DNA of 64,000 nucleotides from Siphonodentalium dalli (GCA_032622095.1 CP136065.1:204826151-204890150), one strand, 5' to 3'; shown: positions 1 to 10,998, counted from the first letter of the stretch. The notes: a model not told the origin generated them from the sequence alone. Translations and numbers: made by a program.

Positions 1-420
1 GGTTTGTAAAACTATTGATCGGTGATGAAGTGGTTCCACTGGGGATTGATTCAGACATAACCAGTCATCGATATAGTCCATTAGTCGTAGACCGAGGCCT
101 CGAAGATGGCCTACAACTTGGCAGACCACCTTTGTGTACACTCGTGGTGTGACCAAACACGAGAGATCGGAATTGATAAATTTGATGGGTGTCCCCCACG
201 CAAAACCGTATATATTTACGGTGACCTTCCCAGACTGCGAGGTGAAAATAAGCATTTTGAATGTCTGCAATAAATGCCCAATCGCCCTTTTGAACCATGT
301 CCAATGTTGTGGCTGGCGTTTACATTTGGAAGTGTTCCTGTTTTATATAATGGTTTAAAATTTTTAGGTTTAAAACCGGACGATAGTCCCCATTTTTCTT
401 GCGGACCAGAAAAAGCGTAC
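1..420 (-). pseudogene. DIRS-like reverse transcriptase fragment
   Basis: Minus-strand reverse-transcriptase palm in three frames. From about 420 down: LVRKKNGDYRPVLNLKIL, then GDWAFIADIQNAYFHLAVWE and HRKYIRF, then TTSPRVYTKVVCQVVGHLRG. The catalytic YIDD motif (LMDYIDDWL) sits at about 66-92. The DIxNAYFHL, HRKYIRF and YIDDW pattern is typical of DIRS/Ngaro-type tyrosine-recombinase retroelements. Frameshifts near 135 and 305-360 mark it as dead. It continues off the left edge; a gag-like part lies upstream at 729-1571. Confidence 0.8.
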
Positions 421-439
421 TGAGTTAATTCGGGAGGAT

Positions 440-470
<31 letters not shown>

Positions 471-728
471 GGATGGATGATAAACGCATTCAATAGTGTT
501 TAATTCCAAATGATTTTGATTGGCCGCGTCTAACAGTGCAAGCTGTGTGTTTGGTTGACCTTGGTCACAGTGATGCCCCAAAATGGTGGAAGCACCACAA
601 AATTGAATCGTACCCGTTTCTGATGAGTCAAATGTTATTTGTTGCCAGCGAGGAACAAAATTTTGAAAACGTCCCTCATCATAACATCGGGAAAATGAAC
701 TGAAGGTAATGTACTCACCATCATATAG

Positions 729-1571
729 TCAACTGTGGTTGTCTCTGCCCCGCTGGTTGCCTTTCTTTGGAATTTTGAATTTCATGGGTGGTGATGCGCC
801 CGATTGTCGCTGAGTATTGTATCCACGAAAAGAACTTCCGGTAGTACCCGAAGAAGGACCACCACCGACATTGTCCAGTGGAGATCTGTGCCCTTGAAAA
901 TCAGACGTGGGAACACATTGTCTTTTCGAGGGACAAGATGGCCCTGCAGCAGAGTTATTGGTAATAGCACCAGCAGCTGCCCTTTTCACATGTTTGGGTT
1001 TGGTACCGGTATTAGTGGAATCACGAAAGAGTTCATTTAAGGCCTTCGAGCGCTCTTTACGATTCTTCAAGTGAGTTTCCAACTCGGACCAAAAATGCCA
1101 TCATGAGACAGAGGCATATGGAAAAGGTCATGACAGTCATCCACTTTCCACAGACCGGAGTCGGTTAGAGTGGACTGACGTCGGATGAAATGGTGAAATA
1201 TGCCACATCGACCAAATTTATCCAGAATTCGAGTTGACATTGCGAACATTTCGCGAATCAGTTGAGAGAGAACATGTTTCCGGCTCATCCTTGTTGAGTT
1301 CGGTCAGAGTTTTGGCCAAAATTTACTGTTTCTGGATCTTATATGTGATTCACTGTAGGTCATTTATTAGGTCCTTCATTAGGCGAATCCCTGCTGTGAA
1401 GTCCTCTGGAAGTGATATTCCCAAATCCATCCTTCTGTCATGAAGATGAGTTTCAGTGATAGGATCTTCAGGTATACACGCACATCTAATTTCTTCAACA
1501 TCTGTCAGGTCGACCGGAATTCTGTAGTCGGTTGTTCCTACAGCATAAATAAAATGTGTAAATAAAGACAT
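729..1571 (-). pseudogene. Gag-like ORF of the DIRS-like relic
   Basis: Minus-strand ORFs at 1350-1571, 1067-1288 and 729-1082 in different frames, read here as one broken protein. Recognisable pieces: LTDSGLWKVDDCHDLF, then GIFGPSWK and LKNRKERSKALNELF, then a basic Ser/Gly/Arg-rich tail (FRGYNTQR, KGNQRGRD). This order resembles the first ORF of DIRS-like elements in invertebrates, and it lies directly upstream of the RT at 1-420. A long G run (about 439-468) separates the parts. Identity rests on pattern and position, so moderate. Confidence 0.6.
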
Positions 1572-1689
1572 TGCTAGATATTAAATAAAAAAGATGCTAT
1601 ACACACACCACGAATTACATAATATCCCTAGCAAAACTAGTTATTTACGAAGCTTGCTTGCGAAGCTCTGCAAGCAAAACATTCAATGA

Positions 1690-1741
1690 CATTGATTGTG
1701 AAGATGGTTACATTGATTGTGAAGATGGTTACATTGATTGT
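1690..1741. repeat. 21-bp short tandem repeat
   Basis: About two and a half copies of GACATTGATTGTGAAGATGG or GTTACATTGATTGTGAAGA. No gene is seen in 1572-2345; 1895-2200 holds two diverged copies of a CTGACCATGGTTC/GTGAGAAAAT segment. Confidence 0.7.
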
Positions 1742-2345
1742 GGGAGCAGGGACGTGGCTAGAAGATATCCGTTGGAGGGTGTCCACCTTGGAATTTCCAT
1801 CCAACAGGGCTGGATGGTAGCCTGTTCTTCTGAATGGATTAGCAGGCTTGTGGTCACTAGCCACAGGAAGGAACAGAATACACTGGGCTGACCATGGTTC
1901 TGCTCAATATGAGACAATTTTGAGGTCTGAACTTGAAAATTGCAAAAATTCCAACATCTAGTGGTCTAAGTCCATGCAAAATCATATGGTCACTGGGGAT
2001 GGACCAGGACACATCGGGCTGGTTCAACCATGGTTCGGCCCAGTGTGAGAAAATAATGAAATCTGAACATGAAAATCGTAATATCCTAGCATTAAGACAG
2101 GCATCAAGTTTTCCAAGTGTTGGATTTCTTCCCATTAAGGTTAGAAAATTTCCAACTGATGACCATTGCAGTAAGCAATTGTACAAAAAGTAGGAAAATA
2201 TTGTTTTCTTAAAATAATTAGCAGTTTTTGACTGACCACGGGGGAGGGACCAGGACACAAGCTTTCCTGGTGAAAATTGGTGGGCGGAACCAAAATTGGT
2301 GGGCGGAACCGGTATTTTGGGCTAGTAAACCCACAAAAAAAAATT

Positions 2346-3111
2346 ATTTTGAAGTTTAACTTAACCCCTCACACAACCCAATAGCATAAATATGTCAAAA
2401 TATTACCTTACGATTTTATCGTTTATTTTGCTTTATATTGTCATGAAATGGCGAGAAATTAACTTTATATGAGAACAATTTAATAGAGTAAGAATTTGTG
2501 GTGGGGGGGGGGGGGGTGGAAATATCCAGGCCTGAGTATTTCCCCCCCCACCCCCCCAGCGGCTACATATGACAAAAATTAAACGTATGATTTTATTGCT
2601 TAATTTGCTTTATATAGTTATGAAATGGCGAGAAATTAACTTTATATGAGCAAAATTTGATAGAGTAAGAATTTGGGGTGGGGGTGGGGGTGGGGGGAGA
2701 TACCCAGGCCTGAGTATCTTCCCCCCCTACCCAGCGCCAACATATGACAAAAATTAAACGTATGATTTTATTGCTTAATTTGCTTTATATAGTCATGAAA
2801 TGGCAAAAAATTAACTTTATATGAGCAATATTTGATTAGAGTAAGAATTTGGGGTATATAAAGCAAATTAAGCAATAAAATCATACGTTTAATTTTTGTC
2901 ATATGTAGGTGCTGGGTGGGGGGAAGATACTCAGGCCTGGGTATTTCCCCCCCCCCCCCCCCCACCCAAAATTTTTACTCTATAAAATATTGCTGATATA
3001 AAGTTAATTTCTCGCCATTTCATGACTATATAAAGCAAATTAAACGATAGAATCATAAGGTAATATTTTGATATATTTATGCTATTATTGGATTAAGTTA
3101 AACTTCAAAAT
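2346..3111. repeat. G-tract foldback element
   Basis: The outer arms TTTTGAAGTTTAACTTAA (2349) and TTAAGTTAAACTTCAAAATA (3092) pair. Inside are three direct units of about 185 bp (CATATGACAAAAATTAAACG, then GAAATGGCGAGAAATTAAC, then a G-run, then CCAGGCCTGAGTATTTCC), followed by inverted copies from about 2855. Each unit has a small palindrome around AGGCCT flanked by G and C tracts. The whole can form a long hairpin with quadruplex-prone runs. No coding content. Confidence 0.85.
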
Positions 3112-3189
3112 AACCAACAACAAATTTTTTTGTTTTAATAGTTTTCTCGGCATTTCTTACCATAATATAAAATAAGTGAGGGAAAAAAA

Positions 3190-3290
3190 ATGTACGAGTG
3201 GGGGGGTGGAGATACCCAGGGTGGGGGGGAAGATACCCCGGGATATATTCCCCCCCCGGGGGGGGGGGGGGGGGGGGAAGATATCGTGTT
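3190..3290. repeat. G/C-tract cluster
   Basis: Runs of G (one near 3250-3276 longer than 20) with GGGGAAGATACCCCGGGATA and AGATACCCAGG motifs like those of the neighbouring foldback. 3300-4010 holds nothing recognised. Confidence 0.7.
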
Positions 3291-4004
3291 ACACCGGTAC
3301 TAAATTTCATTCCATACAGAGTAACTTAAATGAAAACCTAACTGGCGGACAGACAAACAGACAGGCCAATAACATACAGTGTATACACGGGCGTATACAA
3401 AAAACCCAGCCCTTTTATTAGCTTCACTTGCCCAATGTGGTGAAATTAATGAACAACTAACCACCTGTCCATTTGACAAATTTCAGTGGTGTAAGAGTGT
3501 TTGTTATTTCTGGTAATAATTGTGAACAGTAGTTCGGTAATGTGATACGTTTCATCTACTGATATGAGATGAATTTAAGAGATATCTTGCGAACACTGTG
3601 TACATTCAAAAATTATATGGTTATCTCCAAAGCAACATATGTGTTATAGCCTGATATCTATAGCTAATATATCTCTCCTGAAAAGGGTAAATATATTTCT
3701 GAAATTACCCTAAGAAAATTGCAACAGTATACCACTATACTGGTGATCTGACATTGATTTTTATAATGAATGTGTTTATCACATAATGAACATGTATTAT
3801 GATACTAAAATGCTTATTGGAGCTAACTCATGTACAATGAATATATTCTTTTATTCGTATGTTCCACCTTCAATGGTTCTTCACACATTAAACAATTCAA
3901 TATTAATTCGAACTTCCAGAAAAATCGCAGGCCAGTAAACCTGTGTTGATGAAACAAATGAGTTCATAAGAAACAAACTTTGTTCCAATAATAGTGTCAA
4001 ATAT

Positions 4005-4385
4005 TACCATATATCTGGGTGATCATACATGATATCTGGTTTGCCAGTTACCCTGCTGTCTTGACTTTGGATACGGTGGCTGTTCCATTCAGCTTTTAAA
4101 TTGTCAAACTCCAGCTGAAGCGGCTTCGATAGAGAGTAACGAAGTGTTTCTCTGAAAATATGATTTTATATTCTCAACAACAAGGCTCAAACAGTTGTCA
4201 GTTAAAGTTTAATTTTGCTCAACGGTGACTGTCTACTGACCATGTAACTAAGTTCCATTCATATGAGTGCTCACATTGATTTTAAGTTAGTTAATATATA
4301 CACTGGAATGTTTGTTACTTACACAATTTCACCATCATTGAGTTCTAGGTCCAGAGGAATCGGCAGAGGATGAACAAAAAAGCAT
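4005..4385 (-). CDS. Two exons with integrase-core-like C-terminal signature
   Basis: Minus-strand exons at about 4385-4324 and 4151-4005. The first ends GAAATTGT|GTAAGT; the second starts TTTCAG|AGAAACAC. Joined, the frame runs through: LELNDGEIVETLRYSLSKPL, then LEFDNLKAEWNSHRIQ, then RVTGKPDIMYDHP. The W-N-x-H-R-I plus G-x-P-D-x-x-Y pattern is that of the eukaryotic integrase-core-domain proteins of transposon origin. The catalytic part is not present. May be a decayed or domesticated transposon gene. The first exon's 5' boundary was not resolved. Confidence 0.55.
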
Positions 4386-4662
4386 GGCAGATTTTTCATA
4401 CAGAGATTCTATTAGACTCTGTATTTCGTAAACACTAACTCCCATCATCCTTTATCTGGGCTTTGGACCAGCAGACTATAAGTCAGGCAGATTTAGAGTA
4501 TTTTTTGGTCATTGTTGGCTTTACAACTGTCTCACGGCAGTGGCTTATCATTTTTGGCTTGCTTGAATTTTGCATATGCGACAGCGTGGGTACACCCCAA
4601 CATCTCTACTTTTATGCCAGTGCCCGGCTTTGGCAGTGCTGTGTATACCCATGGCTACTGCA

Positions 4663-4857
4663 CAAGCCTTGAAATAGGGTGTCTGTCATTTGCAGAATGA
4701 GGTCCCCAGAGGGTGAATTTAGTGATGCTACCCCGCATAGTGGGCTAGCATCACCAAATTCACCCTCTGGGAACCTCATTCTGCTGAGGTGTAAGCACTA
4801 AATTCACCCTCTGGGGACCTCATTCTGCAAATGACAGACACCCTATTTCAAGGCTTG
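4663..4857. mobile_element. CAAGCC-family MITE, copy 1
   Basis: A 195-bp element flanked by an exact 8-bp target duplication CTACTGCA (4655-4662 and 4858-4865). Inverted ends CAAGCCTTGAAATAGGGTGT and ACACCCTATTTCAAGGCTTG, then GTCATTTGCAGAATGAGGTC. The whole element folds on itself. 8-bp duplications suit hAT or P-type transposases; the family is not otherwise identified. Confidence 0.9.
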
Positions 4858-4968
4858 CTACTGCATTTACTTCTCTTTCTGACCCTTGTTTTTACAATCT
4901 TTTTTTTTTTTGTCCAGTCAACCATCCGTCCATCGAAGTTTTTGTTGACGTACTGTCAAACACAAAGT

Positions 4969-5259
4969 CTAATATTGGCGCAAACGTTGGTAACATTGGC
5001 CAGTTGTTAAATTTACCCATGTCCCGTGGCAAACACAAAGTGACTTTGCAGTTGGAGCAAGCATGAAGCTGCCAGCACCGTACAAAGCACTTCTAACATC
5101 TCTGTGTTGGTCCATTAGGATGTCTTGTAGTCTGTCAGTCAAGTCAGGTAACTTTAATACTTTCCATTCGTTCTCTAATTTTATTATGTTGTTCGAGACT
5201 CTCACAGTTATTTGTCCAATGTTTAGGTATGACTCTGATGCATTTTTGTCTTGGTTCAA
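4969..5259 (-). other. 96-codon minus-strand ORF, unrecognised
   Basis: Upstream of the integrase-like exons on the same strand. Contains DLTDRLQDILMDQHRDVRSA. The helical N-terminal part would fit an exon of the same transposon-derived gene, but I cannot identify it. Confidence 0.3.
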
Positions 5260-5372
5260 ATACCTTAGTTTTCAATTTTGGCAACAAATATTTAATTTTA
5301 TACACGTCCGAGATGTTGTTTTATTGTTTGATATAAGCATCGCTGTCATCAATCGTCAATAAACCGTTGTCT

Positions 5373-5890
5373 TTAGAAAATAGTCTTGTTTTTTGCACAT
5401 TTTAAACATTTAAAAAAAAATGAAGTGTGCAAAGAGTATGTGAAATGGAAAAATGGAAAACAGCTGATCAATTTGATCAACACACCTAGGTCATTAGTTC
5501 CAATACTGATGCACATATCCCCGGGACCGTTCTTTGTCAGGTAAACCAACTTGACTGGTTGTCCTATCACTGTAGCCAGCCCATGCATAGTCCATGCTGA
5601 TGAATATGCACTAGATTGGCACAGGCCAGGATGTCATCACCAAGAGGTGCACTGACGTCGGAAATTTTCGAACTTTTGTGAAACTTCTCCTAGAACAACC
5701 TATTCATTGACATTTCTATGCAAGTTCTAAAACGAAGTTCCATGGAATGTTTCTTGTTACCGAACAGACTAACTGACAATGCAATGAATACACAACTACC
5801 ATTGTCATTCACTCTAATCGGGATGGAACCCGACCACTTCGGTCCAAGAAGTTTGGAAGCCTGGGTATCCCGAACATATCGGGTGATACT
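5373..5890 (-). pseudogene. OTU/vertnin-like domain relic
   Basis: Minus strand. 5690-5890 reads VNDNGSCVFIALSVSLFGNK, then LRFRTCIEMSMNRLF and an in-frame stop. The frame continues after it (LGDDILACANLVHIHQHGLC), and a shifted frame gives LATVIGQPVKLVYLTKNGPG (5500-5590). NGxCxFxALSxxLFGN followed by LRxRTxxEM is the pattern of OTU-type/vertnin-like proteins common in invertebrate transposon-derived genes; the catalytic Asp-x-x-Cys stretch would be D-N-G-S-C. One stop and one shift argue for a pseudogene, unless they are sequence errors. Confidence 0.55.
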
Positions 5891-6352
5891 CATGGAAATC
5901 TTTTACCCGAACAGGCTTTTCCAACCTCATAGAAATATCTTCCCTCAAAGAATATTCAACTACACTACCAGCTGTCCTTCCGGCCATCAATCAGAAATGG
6001 GATTCATCCCAATCGATGGAACCAGACCTGGAAATGCACTTCACACACAATTGGCCCAAGGAAGATTTTCCAAAGAAATTGAATTCCTTCCCTTTTAAGT
6101 TCTCACACTGAAGGTGGAATGCAAGCAATGCTTTTGATCTCATGACATTCATCACCACAAGCTCCACTTGGAATATTACAGGTCTACAGTGACCCAAAAA
6201 AGCAATAGTTAAATAAGACATGAGCACATAATTCATATTTATTATATATATCTCCGAATCATTTTTTTTTCGAGCCCATTTGAAGTACTACCTCAAGTTC
6301 AAAATTATCTAAGTACTTTAAAATAACTTGCAACAACAGATGGCGATAAATC

Positions 6353-6622
6353 CTAATGTGGAACAATATCAATCTTTCCCTGGCCTACGGCATTTTCAAC
6401 ATCAGCAAGGCTGTTGACGGAGATCAGTAGATCCAACCTCCTGCTCCTACCGCTCTTTACGAGATTGAACCCACACCTCAGTATGGTGACATCTGGATAC
6501 ATCTCCAGGATACATACATCTAGAGCAGCTCGGCTCAATGTCCTCTCCAGCTTGATGACCTTATCACCCCTTTCGTTGGGTTCTGGTAAGCTTTCAATGG
6601 CTTTCTTGAATAGTACAAGCAT
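6353..6622 (-). CDS. 89-codon ORF of unknown function
   Basis: Minus-strand ORF with an ordinary protein-like composition: LPEPNERGDKVIKLERTLSR, then LDVCILEMYPDVTILRCGFN, then RRLDLLISVNSLADVENAVG, ending KIDIVPH-stop. It has more protein character than the surrounding shadows. It could be a complete small ORF or a terminal exon. I do not recognise the family. Confidence 0.35.
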   Translation of the reverse strand: MLVLFKKAIESLPEPNERGDKVIKLERTLSRAALDVCILEMYPDVTILRCGFNLVKSGRSRRLDLLISVNSLADVENAVGQGKIDIVPH

Positions 6623-6697
6623 ACTTTATATATGTTTACAAAACAAATGATTAATATTCAGTTAATACTATTTTAGTCTATTAAATTTGCACAACTA

Positions 6698-7100
6698 TTA
6701 ACCCTTTACCCAACAAAGCGGTCAAAAACGCCCAAATAAAGCTTCAACAGCCTAAAATATCTTCGGTCTGTCTCAATAACACCATACAAATATGGATATC
6801 AATGGAACCGGTTCATTGACCACATTGTGATGGTTACAGTTATGCCCTGTGCCAATGCATTCTCTTATATATGCGAGTCGACCATAGGTCGCCTCGCATA
6901 TATAAGAGAATGCATTGGCCTAAAAAAATCTTTTTTTACCATTTTTTCTTATAATATTTTCTACATTCTTTGACAATTTGATCATTTTTAATATGTGTTA
7001 AGCCAATGCATTCTCTTATATATGCGAGGCGACCTATGGTCGACTCGCATATATAAGAGAATGCATTGGCACAGGGCCGTTCTGTTGGGTAAAGGGTTAA
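6698..7100. mobile_element. piggyBac-type MITE, CCCTTTACCCAACA family copy 1
   Basis: TTAA-flanked element of about 400 bp with ends CCCTTTACCCAACAAAGCGG and GCCGTTCTGTTGGGTAAAGGG. Two long hairpins (around 6848-6920 and 7003-7072) have arms CCAATGCATTCTCTTATATA and loops GTCGACCATAGGTCGCC or its inverse. No ORF of note. The TTAA target and terminal motif place it with piggyBac MITEs. Confidence 0.9.
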
Positions 7101-7739
7101 CTCCTGCATGTCTTTTGAGAAAAAAGTTCAGTGTGTTATTACATGTTTTCTTATTATTTATTGAACATATAGTATTATTCAGCAAGAACATATCTGTCCA
7201 TCTTGAAATCCTGAGTACTATTTTTAGATGTGTCAGAAGCAGCAATGAGTTCAGAGTCCTGGTGTCCATTATACTACTAGTTGTTGTACAGTAAATTTTG
7301 CTTGATTGCATAGCGTCGGTGCATGGCTTTTCTCATGCAATTAACCGAATATGCATAAAGCCGAAATCACCCCATCACCCCATTTTAGGTTTTTAGATTT
7401 TTAGTTTGTACCATAGTACGACGAAATAGCGAAATCAGTCTGTCGCCGACTATCAATTATAATTTTCATATTTCATCTCACTCCTTGTTGTAAATTACTA
7501 TTATGTCAATAAACTGATTCATTAACATCTTTATTTGTTGTAATAGAATGATTACATACCATCATTATCACACACAAAAAACATTAAGGAAAAAAAAGCA
7601 TTTCATTCACATGTTTTAATTTCTCCCATCCCATAATTTCTACCATTTATCTATTTATACAGGCCGCACAAAATATATTATTTCCATTACAGAATGGATT
7701 TATATTGAGTACGCAATTGTATTTAATACTTTATTTTAA

Positions 7740-8815
7740 TTTAAACGAACATGATAAAAACAGACAAAGCAAATGATGAACAACAATAATAAAAAAAACA
7801 ACATTAATAATATACACCCCGACGAATTCTGTGATGACGCACTGTCGCCGCCTCTTACTGATGATTCTCTGGAATCGTTTATGGTAGATAGCATTCCAAT
7901 CCATGTTATCATCGTCGTTGTTCCCTTCGAAAAATTGCCGAATGTTGCCAATCCCTTCTGTCACCAGCATAGGCATTATCGGGACTTTATATTGTTCATC
8001 ATCATCATCAGAATCTGCATCGGGAGCTGCTGGACTGATCTCGCTTGCTATTTCCCCGTCTGTCGGGCTGCCGAAACACTCAACATCTTCGTCTGTCATT
8101 ATGAAGTCCTGGATATCTTCTGTGGAATATCCATCGGGGATGATGATGTCCTCCAATAGATCTTCGTCGGAAAAGGTTGTCGGGTTGTCATCTTCGGATT
8201 TACGAAACCCGCCCTTCTTGAAACAGTTGGTTATGGTCTCCTGCTTCACATCTGCCCAACTTTGATTCAACATATGCATGTATTCCAGGAGGTCGATCAT
8301 CTTGATATAAATCTGACTGGCTGTCAAATTAGTGTTGCTGTCTATCATGTCGATTACCCTTGTTTCCTATACAGCTGTTTGATGTTGGCGATGATACCCT
8401 GGTCACATGGCGGTAGGAATTCAATCTTTATGTTTTCAGCTCCTTCGCAGAGTCAGGTGGGTGTGCTGAGCAGTTATCGACGAGCAGTAGGATCTGTCTT
8501 TTCTGGCATCGCATGTCTCTGTCGAGTTCCTTCAACCAGTCCATGAACAAGATGGTGGTCATCCAGCTATTCTTGTTCTTATATGGCATCGCCAGGTTCT
8601 TTTAACCACAGAAGCATCTTGGCTGTTTCGACTTCCCGATCACCAATGGTCATTGCTTGTCAGAACCCATCATGTTGCACGCCACAAGAACTGTGTACCT
8701 ATCTTTGGCCTACTTTCCACCACTACATGACTCCGACTTCCTGGCTAGTGTCCCATTTGGTAGAGCTCGATAATAAAGGCCGCTCTCGTCAGTTATCCCA
8801 TAAAATACATGTTTC
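7740..8815 (-). pseudogene. Tigger/pogo-type DDE transposase pseudogene
   Basis: Minus strand. From about 8800 down: TDESGLYYRALPNGTLARKS, then NKNSWMTTILFMDWLKELD, then RQILLLVDNCSAHPPD (second catalytic Asp in VDN), and after a frameshift the C-terminal part ADVKQETITNCFKKGGF with an acidic tail (7731-8348). This order and the W-x-x-V-x-x-E-T-I-x-N-C-F-x-K-x-G-F motif define the Tigger branch of pogo transposases. Stops and shifts between 8350 and 8700 show it is dead, and the N-terminal CENP-B-type DNA-binding part is missing. ATGCAATTAACCGAA occurs on both sides (7347, 9030) in the same orientation, not as inverted ends. Confidence 0.85.
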
Positions 8816-9254
8816 AAACTATATTTTATTTCATATTGATATAAATTTGACACCATGAGGAGACTTTTTACCCCTTATCAGCAACATTTTTGATGATTTT
8901 TGTATGCATAAAAACGGAATACAGTGTGACCCTTATGCATATAAACGATTAAAAATAGTCTTTTTGTGAGAAAATGGTTTGGTGCATGCATATTTTATGC
9001 AAATATCTGAATTATTCATTTAAACGATATGCAATTAACCGAAATTGACTACTACTATCGGTACTAGTGGAGGTCTGCTGCAGGCTACGGAATCCTTCTC
9101 CATCACTATTGAGGACCACAAGCCTCCTCTTCACTCTATTCCTTGCTTTTGCTAACAATATGGACAGGGCCGCTGTTGGAGTCTTGAGTTTTCGTTATAT
9201 AGATTTATTCTATATCATAAAGTATCTCTGCTAGCATAAGACGGCGTGTACTGG

Positions 9255-10275
9255 TTTGAGTTTGGGTCTGCGTTTTAGTTTGAAGTAGTTAGGCTCAGAC
9301 ATGACGGTCGCATCCGCTCCCGTGTCAATTTTAAGACATACATTCGACTCACATATTTTGAGACAAGTATTCCAAGGTTCACTCTCCTTCGAATCACAAT
9401 CAATAGTTCCAAGGAAATATTCAGATGAACATGCTGAATTGGATTTGTCCTCTTCCCGCGTAACTTCGCTGACAGAGTTCTTTTTCTTATTTCGGCAACA
9501 TATTGCGAAATGGTTGTATTTCAGACACGCTCGGCACTGTTTACCCTTCGCCGAGCACGTCTCTTCCTTCCCGTGAAACCGATTGCATTGCTCGCAACGG
9601 CGATTTGTCTTGGGCTTCGAACTTGAATGATTCTTCCCTTTATGCCACTGTTTCTGTGACTGTCTGTAGCTCTTATTTCGGATCTCATCAGAACTTGCAT
9701 TATTTTGTTGAAGATTCTTAATTTGTCCCTTAACCAGCTCACTTTGGTTGTCGACACCGCACTATCCAGTGTTAAATCCGGTTGAAGTTGAAGTTTCTCT
9801 GACAGTTCTGTGTCGAGAATGCCAATAACTATCCTGTCTCGGATCTGCTCTGGTTTAGTCGCTTTAAAGTCACAAGTTTCCGCCAGTTCGTATAAACTAC
9901 GGATATATGCTTCAACAGATTCGCCCGTTTGCTGTTTTCTATTGTGGAACCTAGCCCTTTCGTGTATAACATTCCTTTTTGGCACGAAATGTTCGTCGAA
10001 CTTTTTTAACACAACGTCAAATTTATGTTTGTCATCCCCCGCTAGTCCAAGTGCGATAACGTCGAAACCACAACAGACTAAAATGTCGAAACCAGGTACT
10101 TTCAAAATAACACCTTTGCAACGCTGGCTTTTGTATCTAAATACAGTCTCCTCGCCAGGCCGAGGTAATGATTTGCCGCTTTTCATGATCTTCCACGGGC
10201 TCACTTCCTCAACAACCCCATTCCATTTCGCCGGGTGGGTGTACTTTACTGTGTATTTACTATGATCCGCCATTT
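9255..10275 (-). pseudogene. Ty3/gypsy-type gag-protease relic fused to a BEN-associated-like N-terminal segment
   Basis: Minus strand. A first segment MADHSKYTVKYTHPAKW, then RYKSQRCKGVILKVPG is followed in frame by a gag core (KFDEHFVPKRNVIHERARFH, then GESVEAYIRSLYELAETCDF). After a frameshift near 9755 come two CCHC-type knuckles, CEQCNRFHGKEETC and CRACLKYNHFAICC, then the protease active-site motif LKIDTGADATVM (about 9296-9332). No reverse transcriptase follows. Knuckles plus DTGA are firm evidence for a gypsy-type gag-pro. The first segment is also found alone at 11029-11224 and 12139-12318, so it is a separate module. Confidence 0.8.
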
Positions 10276-10497
10276 TTTCACAATCAAACTGAATCAAAGA
10301 AAGCAAACGACACCTCGTCGCGAGTATTGCTACACGTTTTTGGAGACGACTTCATGAAATTGCGCGTGACAAATGACGACGTCATTGAACTAACAGGTGT
10401 TAATTGCAATACTTCGTTTTCCTTGGCCAGCTGTTTGACTTGACCGCAATTAAGTGATTAAGCACAAAATAACCTCTATCATTTGCACAAATAAAAA
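10050..10497 (-). repeat. First-exon/promoter module, copy 1
   Basis: About 450 bp nearly identical to 10999-11455. On the minus strand it comprises upstream DNA with two TGACGTCG sites (CREB/ATF-like), then the coding start MADHSKYTVKY... up to VILKVPG. Here the reading continues into gypsy gag. Confidence 0.85.
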
Positions 10498-10639
10498 TTA
10501 ATATGCATTAATCGCCCCCCCCCCCCCACCCCGAATTAATTTTAAATGGCACAGGCCTAAACACATCACTCATGTCTATTTTGGCCCACCATATGAGGGA
10601 AGCAATCCCCAGTAACCCCTAGATACCTTTTATGACCAT

Positions 10640-10862
10640 GGAAATGGTATAGATCTGTGCAGGACATGTCTCACACTTCAGGTAATCCCCAACAACAGCA
10701 TATAACGATTGGCACAACTCTAATGATGTTGAAAGCAACTCAGATATGTTGATGGCGTCTTTGACGATCAATTTGTTACAATGTGCTAAGCAGTGCACAT
10801 AAACAGCACGTGGTGCCATGTCGCTCTTCATCTTTGTGGCTGCTGCACCATTGAAGCTCTTA
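10640..10862 (-). pseudogene. hAT/ZMYM-like transposase fragment
   Basis: Minus strand, between module copies 1 and 2. Reads MAPRAVYVHCLAHCNKLIVK, then LELCQSLYAVVGDYLK. The YVHCLAHxxNL motif is the hallmark of hAT-related transposases such as ZMYM1-like proteins. A fragment only. Confidence 0.7.
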
Positions 10863-10998
10863 GGGAGCATCTCAAAACCTCTTTCGCGTATGCGAAAATA
10901 TCGTCGATAATGTCGAAAAACTTTTGACATAAATGTGCAAAATTGAAATGTCGAAAATGACGAAAAATAATGCGATAACGTTGAAAACTGGCCATAAA

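Noticed and set aside
216-581. 121-codon minus-strand ORF with a poly-proline run
   Set aside because: The proline run is a G homopolymer read in reverse, and the part before it is out of frame with the RT motifs that can be recognised.
7773-8265. Plus-strand ORFs of 128 and 120 codons
   Set aside because: They overlap the Tigger transposase coding region in antisense.
7311-9045. ATGCAATTAACCGAA at 7347 and 9030 as termini of the Tigger element
   Set aside because: The two copies have the same orientation, not inverted, so they cannot be its terminal inverted repeats.
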